Shown here: piece by piece, positions 27,583 through 35,453 of the stretch
Position numbering within the stretch: position 1 is the first letter of the stretch
Layout: each line of letters starts with the position of its first letter
Source of the DNA: JBBPZA01 sp963728925
GTDB taxonomy: Bacteria; Actinomycetota; Thermoleophilia; Solirubrobacterales; Solirubrobacteraceae
DNA: 64,000 nucleotides
NCBI GenBank assembly: GCA_963728925.1
Contig: CAVSMB010000005.1
Span: 1-64,000, forward strand
Reading direction: 5' to 3'
The notes under the pieces: model-generated
Seen by the model: only the letters and a program-made list of their open reading frames with translations
Database searches by the model: none
Told to the model about the DNA's origin: nothing
Translations under genes and position numbers: made by a program

Positions 27583-28523
27583 GCCGGCTGCGGCTCGCTG
27601 CGCTCGGGGGCCGGCGCCTCGGCGCGATCGCCGCCGGCGAGCAGCTCGAAGAGGACCGCCATGCGGACGACAACGCCCGCCGCCACCTGCTCGCCGATGA
27701 GCGCCTGCGGGGAGTCGATGACCTCGGGCGCCAGCTCGACGCCCCGGTTCACCGGCCCCGGGTGCATGAGCAGCTGGCGCGGCCCCAGCCGGCGGCCGTC
27801 GATCTGGTAGCGGGCGACGTACTCGCGCAGCGAGGGGACGTAGGCCTCGGCCATGCGCTCGTGCTGCATGCGCAGCGCGTAGACGACGTCGGCCTCGCCG
27901 AGGCGGTCCAGGGTGGTCGCGACCTCGCAGCCGAGCGCCTGGACGCCTCGCGGAAGCAGGGTCGGCGGGCCGGCGACCGTCACCCGGGCGCCCATGCGCC
28001 CGAAGGCGATGATGTCCGAGCGGGCGACGCGCGAGTGCAGCACGTCGCCGACGATCCAGATGTTCGCTCCGTCGAGCGACCCCAGCCGGCGTCGCAGCGT
28101 GTGGACGTCGAGGAGCGCCTGGGTCGGGTGCTCGTGCTTGCCGTCGCCGGCGTTGATCACCGACGCGGGCGTCCAGCGCGCGACGAGCTCGGCGGCGCCA
28201 ACGTGCGGGGAGCGGATGACGATCGCCGCGGGGTCATAGGCCGAGAGGGTCTGGACGGTGTCCTTGAGCGACTCGCCCTTGTCGACGGCGGAGCCGGCCG
28301 AGCGGATGCTGACCACGTCGGCGGAGAGGCGCTTGGCGGCGAGCTCGAAGGACGAGCTCGTGCGCGTCGAGGCCTCGTAGAAGAGGTTGACGACGGTGCG
28401 CCCGCGCAGCGCGGGGACCTTCTTGATCTCGCGCCCGGAGACCTCGGCGAAGGAGCCCGCACGGTCGAGGATCCGCTCGATGTCCGCACGCTCGAGGTGC
28501 TCGATGGAGAGCAGGTGCTTCAT
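27579..28523 (-). CDS. pyrB: Aspartate carbamoyltransferase catalytic subunit
   Basis: Condenses carbamoyl phosphate with aspartate; 314 residues. The carbamoyl phosphate loop reads LFYEASTRTSSSFELAAKRL, followed by GDGKHEHPTQALLDVHTLRR and LMHPGPVNRGVELAPEV. The ATG overlaps the pyrR stop (ATGA). No pyrI regulatory subunit is present. Confidence 0.97.
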   Translation of the reverse strand: MKHLLSIEHLERADIERILDRAGSFAEVSGREIKKVPALRGRTVVNLFYEASTRTSSSFELAAKRLSADVVSIRSAGSAVDKGESLKDTVQTLSAYDPAAIVIRSPHVGAAELVARWTPASVINAGDGKHEHPTQALLDVHTLRRRLGSLDGANIWIVGDVLHSRVARSDIIAFGRMGARVTVAGPPTLLPRGVQALGCEVATTLDRLGEADVVYALRMQHERMAEAYVPSLREYVARYQIDGRRLGPRQLLMHPGPVNRGVELAPEVIDSPQALIGEQVAAGVVVRMAVLFELLAGGDRAEAPAPERSEPQPA

Positions 28524-29068
28524 GCCAGGGCCTCTTGGGGTTCGGAGATGGTCACCTCGTCGACCCCGTCGAGCTCCTCGACGCGAACGTTGACGCGCTC
28601 GGTGCGCGCCGTCGGGAGGTTCTTGCCGACGTAGTCGGGGCGGATCGGAAGCTCGCGGTGGCCGCGGTCGGCGACCACGGCGAGCTGGACCCGCGCCGGC
28701 CGGCCGTAGTCGAAGAGCGCCTCGATCGCCGCGCGGGCGGTGCGCCCGGTGAACATCACGTCGTCGACGATCACCACCGTGCGCCCGTCAAGCGCGAAGT
28801 CCACGTGCGAGGCGTGCACCACGGGGCCCGCCCCGCGCGTGGCGATGTCGTCGCGGTAGAACGCGATGTCGATGTCCCCGAGCGGCACCTCGGCCTCGAG
28901 CAGGTCCTCGACGAGCCGGTGCAGGCGGGTGGCGATCAGCGCCCCGCGGCGATGGATGCCGACGAGGGCCACGTCGCGGGCGGCGTTCTTCTCGACGATC
29001 TCGTGCGCGATGCGCACGAGCGTCCTGCGCATGTCGTCGTGGTCGAGGACGACCTTCGGGTGCTCCAA
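28520..29068 (-). CDS. pyrR: PyrR bifunctional pyr operon regulator / uracil phosphoribosyltransferase
   Basis: 182-residue RNA-binding regulator that senses UMP/UTP against PRPP. The PRPP loop is TVVIVDDVMFTGRTARAAI, and the N-terminal HPKVVLDHDDMRRTLVRIAHEI and GIHRRGALIATRL are typical. The start is a TTG at 29068, with AGGAAGGGG about 8 bases upstream. That Shine-Dalgarno sequence forms the 3' arm of a PyrR-binding loop in the leader, so the operon is probably autoregulated at translation. Confidence 0.95.
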   Translation of the reverse strand: MEHPKVVLDHDDMRRTLVRIAHEIVEKNAARDVALVGIHRRGALIATRLHRLVEDLLEAEVPLGDIDIAFYRDDIATRGAGPVVHASHVDFALDGRTVVIVDDVMFTGRTARAAIEALFDYGRPARVQLAVVADRGHRELPIRPDYVGKNLPTARTERVNVRVEELDGVDEVTISEPQEALA

Positions 29069-29074
29069 AACGTG

Positions 29075-29107
29075 CCCCTTCCTGGCCTCTCCGGACCGGG
29101 TTAAAGG
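29075..29107 (-). promoter_or_regulatory. PyrR-binding RNA loop overlapping the pyrR ribosome binding site
   Basis: Minus-strand leader contains CCTTTAACCCGGTCCGGAG followed by AGGCCAGGAAGGGG. This matches the PyrR-binding loop pattern TTTAAnnCnGTCCnGnGAGGCn known from Bacillus and mycobacteria. The 5' CCTT and the 3' AAGG close the stem, and the AGGAAGGGG in the 3' arm is also the Shine-Dalgarno of pyrR. Bound PyrR would hide it. There is no downstream terminator, so translational repression is more likely than attenuation. Confidence 0.85.
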
Positions 29108-29120
29108 AACCGACGCGCTG

Positions 29121-29129
29121 AGGCTAGCA
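29121..29129 (-). promoter_or_regulatory. Extended -10 element of the pyr operon
   Basis: Minus strand TGCTAGCCT, the TGCTAnnnT form also seen before rimP and rpsO. A start near 29114 puts the PyrR loop at the very 5' end of the mRNA. No clear -35 is seen. Confidence 0.45.
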
Positions 29130-29352
29130 CCGCCCCGAGACCGAACGGCGCCGGCGGCGACCGACCGCCCGGGAGGCGGGCACCACCGCCGGACACCGGC
29201 GCGCCCCGCGACGCCAAGCGGCTTGCACTGTTGCGCGGGCGACTCGCGCCCGCGACGATGTCGCGATCCCCGGCGAAGAGCAGACCGACTTCCACTGGCG
29301 CGACGCCCCGCGCCACGTCGCGGCGCTCGCGATCATCGCGCTGCGCACGCCC

Positions 29353-30006
29353 GTGGAGCTCGCCGGCCTCGGACTGACGCTCGAGCGCCACGCGCGCCGC
29401 GCGCTGGTGCGCTCGGCCTCGGGAACGGCGCTCGTCGCGCTCGACCGAACCCTCGCGTCGAGCGTCGCCGGCGAGGCCGTGGACCGGGTGGTGACCAGCG
29501 AGGTCGCCGAGCGCGCCGTGAGCGCGACCCTGGAGGGCCCGCTCGTCGAGATCGTCGCGCGCGACCTCGTGCGCTACGGCGTGCTGGAGCGCGTCACCGA
29601 GCTGCTCCTCGCCGGCGGGATCGCCGACGACATCGTCGCCCGTCTGGTCGAGGGCCCCGAGCTCGAGCGCATCGTCGCCGCCGCGCTCGAGAGCCCCGGC
29701 GTGGGCCGGCTGGCCGACCGCGTGCTCGACGACGCGGTCACCGAGCGTCTTGTCGCGAGGGTCATCGACGGCGCGCTCGTCGACGAGGTCGTCGCGCGGC
29801 TGGAGCGCAGCGAGGAGATGTGGGCGCTGGTCGAGCGGATTGCTCGCAGCCCCGCGGTCACCGACGCGATCAGCAGCCAGGGCATGGGGTTCGCCGACCA
29901 GGTCGCCGGCGTCGTCCGCGACCGCTCGGCGACGGCCGACGCGCGAGTGGAAGGCATCGCCCGCCGCCTGCTGCGGCGCGAGCCGCGCGCGCGGCCGGAG
30001 GGATGA
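29353..30006 (+). CDS. Helical-repeat protein of unknown function
   Basis: About 217 residues from GTG 29353. The body is built from degenerate helical repeats such as EAVDRVVTSEVAERAVSATL, LLLAGGIADDIVARLVEGPE, LERIVAAALESPGVGRLADR and ERLVARVIDGALVDEVVARL. The frame stays open and looks coding upstream (DFHWRDAPRHVAALAIIALRT precedes the GTG) for at least 35 codons with no ATG/GTG/TTG, so the true start may be earlier and unusual. It ends 4 bp before the RDD gene and is probably membrane-peripheral. I do not recognise a family name. Confidence 0.7.
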   Translation: MELAGLGLTLERHARRALVRSASGTALVALDRTLASSVAGEAVDRVVTSEVAERAVSATLEGPLVEIVARDLVRYGVLERVTELLLAGGIADDIVARLVEGPELERIVAAALESPGVGRLADRVLDDAVTERLVARVIDGALVDEVVARLERSEEMWALVERIARSPAVTDAISSQGMGFADQVAGVVRDRSATADARVEGIARRLLRREPRARPEG

Positions 30007-30010
30007 TCGC

Positions 30011-30592
30011 GTGGTGGCGCTCGGTTCCTCAGGCCGGACGACCGCCGGCACCGACCGCCCGGCCACACCGACCGACACGGCCGCGGCCTCGACGGGCGGA
30101 ACGGGACGCGAGCTGGTGACGGCCAGTGGCGTGGCGACGGCGCCCGGGGGCCCGTACGCCGGCTTTGTAACCCGCGCGATCGCCATCTCGCTCGACGCCG
30201 CCATCATCAATGGCGCCGCCGCACTCGTGGCGGCGGCCGCGAGCCTCGTGCTCTCGCTCTTCCCACTCTCCCACGAGGCCCGCTCGGCGATGGTCGCGAT
30301 CGGTGGTGTGCTCTACGCGGCGTGGATCGTCGGCTACTTCGTGGTGTTCTGGACGACGACGGGCGAGACGCCGGGCAACCGGGTCATGCGCATCCGTGTC
30401 GTCTGCGCCCGCGGCGGGACGCTCCGTCCGTTCGGGGCCATGGTGCGTCTGGCAGGCATGGTGATCTCGCTTCCGTTCCTGATCGGCTTCCTGCCGGTCC
30501 TGGTGACCGAGCGCCGCCGTGGCCTGTCCGACGCGCTCGCCGGGACCGTCGTGCTCTCGAACGTCGAACCCCACGAAAGGACCGATCCATGA
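30011..30592 (+). CDS. RDD-family membrane protein
   Basis: 193 residues from tandem GTGs at 30011. A Thr/Ala/Gly-rich leader precedes the RDD domain starting YAGFVTRAIAISLDAAIING. TM helices are AAALVAAAASLVLSLF, AMVAIGGVLYAAWIVGYFVVFW and MVRLAGMVISLPFLIGFLPVL, with the intervening TTTGETPGNRVMRIRVV signature. The stop overlaps the glutamate decarboxylase start (ATGA). Transport or membrane-stress roles have been proposed for the family; no specific one is inferable here. Confidence 0.85.
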   Translation: MVALGSSGRTTAGTDRPATPTDTAAASTGGTGRELVTASGVATAPGGPYAGFVTRAIAISLDAAIINGAAALVAAAASLVLSLFPLSHEARSAMVAIGGVLYAAWIVGYFVVFWTTTGETPGNRVMRIRVVCARGGTLRPFGAMVRLAGMVISLPFLIGFLPVLVTERRRGLSDALAGTVVLSNVEPHERTDP

Positions 30593-31998
30593 CCGCCACG
30601 CCCGACTCGGAGCTCACCCGCGCCGCCGACGCCGCCCACGCCGTCATCGCCTCCTCGATCATCCGCCAGGCGACGGCCGGGCAGCTCCCCCACGACGAGC
30701 TCCCCGAGCAGAGCGGCGGCTCCGAGGTGACCTACGAACTAATCGCCAACGAGCTGCTCCTTGACGGCAGCGCACGGCTCAACCTCGCCACCTTCGTCAC
30801 CACGTGGATGCCTCCGCACGCGTCGAAGCTCATGTCCGAGACGGCCGACAAGAACATGATCGACAAGGACGAGTACCCGCAGACGGCCGAGCTCGAGCGG
30901 CGCTGCGTGAACATGATCGGTCGGCTGTGGCACGCATCGGGCGAGGGCGACGTCACCGGCTGCTCGACGACGGGATCCAGCGAGGCGGCGATGCTCGGCG
31001 GGCTCGCCCTGAAGTGGCGCTGGCGGGAGCGGATGCGCGCCGCGGGCCGCTCCACCGAGCGGCCCAACCTCGTCATGGGAGTCAACGTCCAGGTGTGCTG
31101 GGACAAGTTCTGCCGCTACTGGGACGTCGAGCCGCGCCTCGTGCCGATGGAGGGCGAGCGCTTCCACCTGGAGGCCGACCAGGCCGTGGCGCAGTGCGAC
31201 GAGAACACCATCGGCGTCGTGCCGATCCTCGGCTCGACCTTCGACGGCAGCTATGAGCCGGTGCAGGAGATCTGCGCGGCCCTGGACCAGCTCGCGGCCG
31301 GCGGCGGGCCCGACGTGCCCGTCCACGTCGACGCCGCCTCGGGCGGTTTCATCGCGCCGTTCGTCCAGCCCGATCTCGAGTGGGACTTCCGCCTGGCCCG
31401 CGTGCAGTCGATCAACGCGTCCGGCCACAAGTACGGGCTCGTGTACCCCGGGGTTGGCTGGGCGATCTGGCGCGACGCGACGGCGCTGCCCTCGGACCTC
31501 GTCTTCGAGGTCAACTACCTCGGCGGCAAGATGCCGACCTTCGCACTCAACTTCTCGCGCCCTGGTTCGGAGGTGGTCGCGCAGTACTACATGCTGGCCG
31601 CGCTGGGAATGGATGGCTACCGCAGCGTCCAGGGCAACTCGAGCGCCGTCGCGCAGCACATCGCCTCCGAGGTCGCGGCGCTCGGGCCCTACCGGCTCAT
31701 CACCGACGGCTCAGAGCTGCCGGTCTTCGCCTTCACGGTCGCCCCCGAGGTCGAGAACTACACGGTGTTCGACGTGTCGGCGAAGCTGCGCGAGATGGGC
31801 TGGCTGGTGCCTGCGTACACGTTCCCCGAGAACCGCCAGGACCTGTCGGTTTTGCGCGTCGTCGTGCGGGCGGGCATGACGATGGACATGGCCGACCTCT
31901 TCCTCGGCGACCTGCGCAAGCAGACCGCGGCGCTCGAGGCGCTGCCGACCGCGCTGCCGCGGCGCAACCCGGAGGAGGAGACGAGCTTCGCGCACTGA
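30589..31998 (+). CDS. gadB: Glutamate decarboxylase
   Basis: 469-residue PLP enzyme making GABA from glutamate while consuming a proton. The PLP lysine lies in SINASGHKYGLVYPGVGW near residue 280. The motifs TGCSTTGSSEAAMLGGLALKWR, VDAASGGFIAPF and the typical FALNFSRPGSEVVAQYY are present. The ATG overlaps the RDD gene stop. Likely acid or general stress adaptation. The 245 bp after it carry a palindromic motif (32143). Confidence 0.96.
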   Translation: MTATPDSELTRAADAAHAVIASSIIRQATAGQLPHDELPEQSGGSEVTYELIANELLLDGSARLNLATFVTTWMPPHASKLMSETADKNMIDKDEYPQTAELERRCVNMIGRLWHASGEGDVTGCSTTGSSEAAMLGGLALKWRWRERMRAAGRSTERPNLVMGVNVQVCWDKFCRYWDVEPRLVPMEGERFHLEADQAVAQCDENTIGVVPILGSTFDGSYEPVQEICAALDQLAAGGGPDVPVHVDAASGGFIAPFVQPDLEWDFRLARVQSINASGHKYGLVYPGVGWAIWRDATALPSDLVFEVNYLGGKMPTFALNFSRPGSEVVAQYYMLAALGMDGYRSVQGNSSAVAQHIASEVAALGPYRLITDGSELPVFAFTVAPEVENYTVFDVSAKLREMGWLVPAYTFPENRQDLSVLRVVVRAGMTMDMADLFLGDLRKQTAALEALPTALPRRNPEEETSFAH

Positions 31999-32142
31999 GT
32001 CACGGCCCGCCCTCCTCGGCCGCTCAGGGTTGCGGCGCCGCGACCTCCAGGCGACCGGCCAGCTGGCCCGCGAACGTCGGGGCGGTGTCCGGCGACGTAG
32101 CGACCACCCTCCTGCGCGGGACACGGACGAAGCACCAGGGCG

Positions 32143-32161
32143 TCACCCGATCTGGGTGATG
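32143..32161. promoter_or_regulatory. Palindromic motif, copy a
   Basis: TCACCCGATCTGGGTGATG, the most symmetrical copy (TCACCC/GGGTGA arms around GATCT). It lies about 84 bp before the DUF7144-like gene at 32245, whose -10-like TACGGT is at 32202-32207. Related copies occur at 44101, 49799, 52942, 54532 and 61356. Confidence 0.6.
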
Positions 32162-32244
32162 ACAGATCCCCGCCTCACCGCGGACGCTGGCGCCTCGCAG
32201 GTACGGTCGCGGTCAAGCGGCCGAGTCAACTCAAGGAGGTAGGG

Positions 32245-32628
32245 ATGCGAGGTGTAGGCCGGGTTGTGTTCGCGGCGACGCTGCTGTTGATCGTGGGCGT
32301 GCTCAACATCATCTACGGGATCGGCGCCCTGGACGATGCGAACATCTTCGTCAACGACCAGAGGTTCATCCTCACCAACCTCAACACCCTGGGCTGGGTC
32401 CTGATCATCCTCGGCGCGATCCAACTCGCCGGAGGCTTCTCCCTCATGGCCGGCAACACCTTCGGCCGGGTCATCGGCATCATCGGCGGAAGCCTCGGTG
32501 CGATCGGTGCCCTGCTCTCGATCGGTGGCCGCTACCCGTGGTGGTCGCTCGCCATCTTCGCCCTCTGTGTCTACGTCGTCTACGGCATCATCGTCTACGG
32601 CGAGGACGAAAGGACGCCGGCAACCTGA
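32245..32628 (+). CDS. Small four-TM membrane protein (DUF7144-like)
   Basis: 127 residues with a strong Shine-Dalgarno (CAAGGAGG). Four TM helices: VVFAATLLLIVGVLNIIYGIG, LGWVLIILGAIQLAGGFSLM, FGRVIGIIGGSLGAIGALLS and WWSLAIFALCVYVVYGIIVY. The GWVLIILGAIQLAGGFSLMA block is typical of actinobacterial small membrane proteins often seen in stress clusters. Function unknown. A palindromic motif lies upstream. Confidence 0.85.
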   Translation: MRGVGRVVFAATLLLIVGVLNIIYGIGALDDANIFVNDQRFILTNLNTLGWVLIILGAIQLAGGFSLMAGNTFGRVIGIIGGSLGAIGALLSIGGRYPWWSLAIFALCVYVVYGIIVYGEDERTPAT

Positions 32629-32773
32629 GCTCACGAGCCGCGGCGAGCAGGTGCTCGCGCTCCAAGATCGCAACTGGGCATAGTCTCGGTCCTCAACAGC
32701 GTCGAGTCGGCGCCACGCTTCGGGCAGCCTCCTGACGTGCCGGGCGTGCCTCGCGCGATGTGGCGTCGTACAG

Positions 32774-33652
32774 CTATACCCGCGCGGCGGCGGCGCGCCG
32801 CGGCGAGTGGACGGGCGCTCGACCGTTCCGCTCGCCGCGGATCGCGCGTGTCGGGGTTACCGGCCGTCGCGCAACCGGCTGACATCGCACGAAGAATCTC
32901 GTTGATCGTCGTTGCGCGCAGTCTTGCGTGATTGCAAGCATGTACGCGCTCTCGTCTGCGCTACGGAGGGACGTTGAGTTGTCTGACAAAGCCCCCTCGG
33001 CCTTCAGCGTGTCAGCGAGTCCGCCTGCGAACGTGCGGGCCGTCTCGAGCTGCTCGTCCTGAAGATTGGTCGGCGGGATCTTGATGCCGAGGGAGCGTTC
33101 GCGGTACTCGCCGGTGCCGAGGTAGCTGAGCAGCGACAGCAGGCTGCGTATCTGGCCACCCTGGTAGGCGAAGTGGATGCCGTCGCGGTACTTGGCGCCC
33201 GCCTTGGTGATGAGCTTCTTGACGGTGCGGAGGTTGTGGCCGTAGTAGCGCCGGCAGACCACGACGGTGGCGACGTCGGTGTCGCGAAGGACCGAAGCCG
33301 CCTCCTTGGACTCGAGGTATGAGCGGATCGGCACCGAGGTGGACAGCCACCACGTGGGCGAGCCGACGACGACGAGGTCGTAGTCGCCGCTCCTCGCCTG
33401 CTCTGGAATCGTGATCTCGGCCGTCGTGCGGCGGAGCTCCGCCGGGATCATCCCGATCAGCTCGCGGAAGGGGTGCGGCATCGGGAACTCGTGGAAGCGG
33501 GCGGTGTAGCGAGCGTCGGTGAGGTCGATGCGCGCGTGCTCGGTCTCGCAACCGCGATCGCGGAACACCTCCGTCATCGCTTCGACGACTTTGATCGTCT
33601 GCTTGGTGTAAGTGAAGTACACGAACAGAACCCGTGGCTGGGTGGCGTTCAT
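32774..33652 (-). CDS. Flavodoxin-family protein with an unusual C-terminal extension
   Basis: The first about 215 residues are flavodoxin-like: RVLFVYFTYTKQTIKVVEAM (FMN phosphate loop), LVVVGSPTWWLSTSVPIRSYL, RYYGHNLRTVKKLITKAG and SLGIKIPPTNLQDEQLETAR. After ADTLKAEGA, about 75 residues of Arg/Ala/Ser-rich sequence follow with no family character, suggesting a lost stop or frame change. The ATG is at 33652. It sits in the same order relative to sulfatase fragments as the degenerate copy at 43185. Confidence 0.8.
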   Translation of the reverse strand: MNATQPRVLFVYFTYTKQTIKVVEAMTEVFRDRGCETEHARIDLTDARYTARFHEFPMPHPFRELIGMIPAELRRTTAEITIPEQARSGDYDLVVVGSPTWWLSTSVPIRSYLESKEAASVLRDTDVATVVVCRRYYGHNLRTVKKLITKAGAKYRDGIHFAYQGGQIRSLLSLLSYLGTGEYRERSLGIKIPPTNLQDEQLETARTFAGGLADTLKAEGALSDNSTSLRSADESAYMLAITQDCAQRRSTRFFVRCQPVARRPVTPTRAIRGERNGRAPVHSPRRAAAARV

Positions 33653-33696
33653 TCTGGCGGTCCCTTCTTGGAGGATTCGTCGGGCGCAGATGAGGT

Positions 33697-33708
33697 GATG
33701 ATCATCAG
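33697..33708. repeat. 12-bp perfect palindrome
   Basis: TGATGATCATCA between the flavodoxin start and the HAD gene stop. It could be an operator for the flavodoxin gene; nothing else supports this. Confidence 0.3.
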
Positions 33709-33718
33709 ACCAGCGCGC

Positions 33719-34640
33719 CTAGGCAGGGAAGACGCTGGTCCAGTCGTTCTTGATGCTGATGACCGTCCAGCCGTCCGCGGCGGCGCTCTGAAGGGCCTGC
33801 TCGGCCCCGCTGGTGTAGTCGAACTCGCGGTCGGCGTCGTCGTGGAGGACGAGCACGGGGAGGAAGGCTCTGTCGGCATGCCGGGTGAACTGGAGCATCG
33901 GGATGTCCCCGTTGGAGTTGCCGACGGCGAGCAGCGGTCGGCGGCCGGTGCGGCTCCAGATGCGGATCGGCTTCTGTGGGCCGTCGTCGAGGTAGTCGGC
34001 CTCCGGCTTGTGCGTGATCGTCCCGCCGCGCTCGTCGCTGACGTACTCGAGCGCCGTTGCGCTGCCGATCACGCGCTCACGCGGAATGCCGTAGACCTCT
34101 TCGCTGATCGGGCGCATGAAGTCACGCCCACCACCTGAGGCGATGTAGTTCGAGAACCCGTTCGCCTCCAGGTACCCGAGCAGCTCGATCATCGGCGCGT
34201 ACGCGCACGCGAGATAGGGGCGACCGAGGGTCGGATGCTGCGTGGTGCGAAGGAAGGCGTCGGACTTCGCCTCGAAGTCGTCGACGTTGATCCCCGCGAA
34301 GGCGGCGAGGACGCCGCCCAGGAGCGTGCGGACGTTCGTGTCGTCGCCCGCGTAGTGCTCGGCGAGCACCGTGCCCAGCCAGGCGTAGTCGCGCTCGTAG
34401 GCCGCCTTCCAGGGTTGGCGCTCGCGCAGATCAGGATCGTCCTGCGCCATCTCGAACAGCCGAACGAGGGATGAAGTCGGCCTGGATCGGAAGCGGCTTC
34501 TCGCACCACAGCGTCCCGTCGTTGTCGAACACGGCCACACGTTCCTCGACCGGCACGGCGTCCGACACCGTTCGCTCGACGAACTCGACGATCGCCCGCT
34601 TCGCGGCGCCGTCGTTCCAACCAGTCAACGACCCGGTCAT
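33719..34640 (-). pseudogene. HAD-superfamily phosphatase with a single-base frameshift
   Basis: The N-terminus (MTGSLTGWNDGAAKRAIVEF) carries the nucleophile motif RVAVFDNDGTLWCEKPLPIQ and reads to QADFIPR. The remainder continues in another frame as LVRLFEMAQDDPDLRERQPW and on to LLAVGNSNGDIPMLQFT and TVISIKNDWTSVFPA. Removing one C from the CCC at 34468-34470 (minus strand) would restore one frame of about 306 codons. This is either a recent mutation or a sequencing error. Family: haloacid-dehalogenase phosphoserine phosphatase-like; substrate unknown. Confidence 0.8.
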
Positions 34641-34642
34641 GC

Positions 34643-34801
34643 CTACTCGATCGCCATGGCGACGCGGAGACGCTCGGCGTCGCGCAGCGGCTCGATCGGC
34701 GGATACGACGTGTCCGGATCCTCCGCGTCGAAGGTGGTCAGCCCGAGGTGCGTTCGCTCGGGAATCGGCAGAGCGGAGCGCGAGACATCAGATGAAGACA
34801 C
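34643..34801 (-). pseudogene. N-terminal remnant of a second arylsulfatase
   Basis: A 52-codon open frame from GTG 34801. It reads LPIPERTHLGLTTFDAEDPD followed by TSYPPIEPLR, the recognisable pre-catalytic leader of type I arylsulfatases. It then runs into DAERLRVAMAIE and a stop where the catalytic sulfatase domain should begin. The stop is 2 bp before the HAD start. Most likely a deletion remnant. Confidence 0.6.
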
Positions 34802-34925
34802 GTTTAGGGGCCCCTTGGTCGCGGTGCGAGCACGGACCTCAGGCAGCCGGCCCAGCCACGCCAGGCGATATCGACCTGAGCCGAATCACTCGATCGGTAT
34901 GACCGTCCGCGCCAGGCACGCTCTC

Positions 34926-35441
34926 TCAGCCACCCATTCCGGCCTGGGCCTCGGCCAGTCCGGCCTTGAGGTCCTTCGCGCTCAGGCCGTCGATGTGCGC
35001 AACGGACTTCCTGACCGCGTTGGCGAGCGCCGTATCGACGGCGTCGGCGCCATCGGAGTCGTAGATCGCGATGAGGCCGCCGGAGCCGGGAGGGAGGGCG
35101 GCGTCGAGCTTCTCCCCGATCCCGCTCTCGACCCGGTGCTTGGCGAACTTCCCGACCGTGACGCCGGCGGCCGCCCCGATCGCGGTCGCCGCGAGCAGCG
35201 GCGGTGCGAGCAGGCCGACCACGAGTCCCGCGCCGCCGCCGAGCTTGGCGCCCTTGCGTCCGAGGTGGTCGCCCGCCTCGACTACGTGGACCTCGCCGTC
35301 GGGGTCCTTCTGGACCACCGCGACGCCCTCGACGGTGATGGTCTTGTCCTCGGCCAGCTTCAGGATCGCGTCGAAGTCCTTCTGCGCGAGGTCCTCGAAG
35401 AGGTAGGCCGCGATGAGCACGTCTTTTTGGTCGTCGCTCAT
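34926..35441 (-). CDS. DUF1269-like membrane-associated protein
   Basis: 171 residues. DVLIAAYLFEDLAQKDFDAIL and TITVEGVAVVQKDPDGEVHV form the N-terminal domain. A Gly/Ala-rich hydrophobic segment (GGGAGLVVGLLAPPLLAATAIGAAAGVTVG) follows, then a C-terminal alpha/beta part (GGLIAIYDSDGADAVDTALA). This layout is typical of DUF1269. It begins 12 bp after the arylsulfatase stop, so the two were one transcription unit. A related gene lies at 43480. Confidence 0.85.
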   Translation of the reverse strand: MSDDQKDVLIAAYLFEDLAQKDFDAILKLAEDKTITVEGVAVVQKDPDGEVHVVEAGDHLGRKGAKLGGGAGLVVGLLAPPLLAATAIGAAAGVTVGKFAKHRVESGIGEKLDAALPPGSGGLIAIYDSDGADAVDTALANAVRKSVAHIDGLSAKDLKAGLAEAQAGMGG

Positions 35442-35453
35442 GGTCGCTGCCTC

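Noticed and set aside
34886..34902. TCACTCGATCGGTATGA as another copy of the palindromic motif
   Set aside because: The outer triplets match but the centre is offset and the only gene downstream is a remnant; too weak to count.
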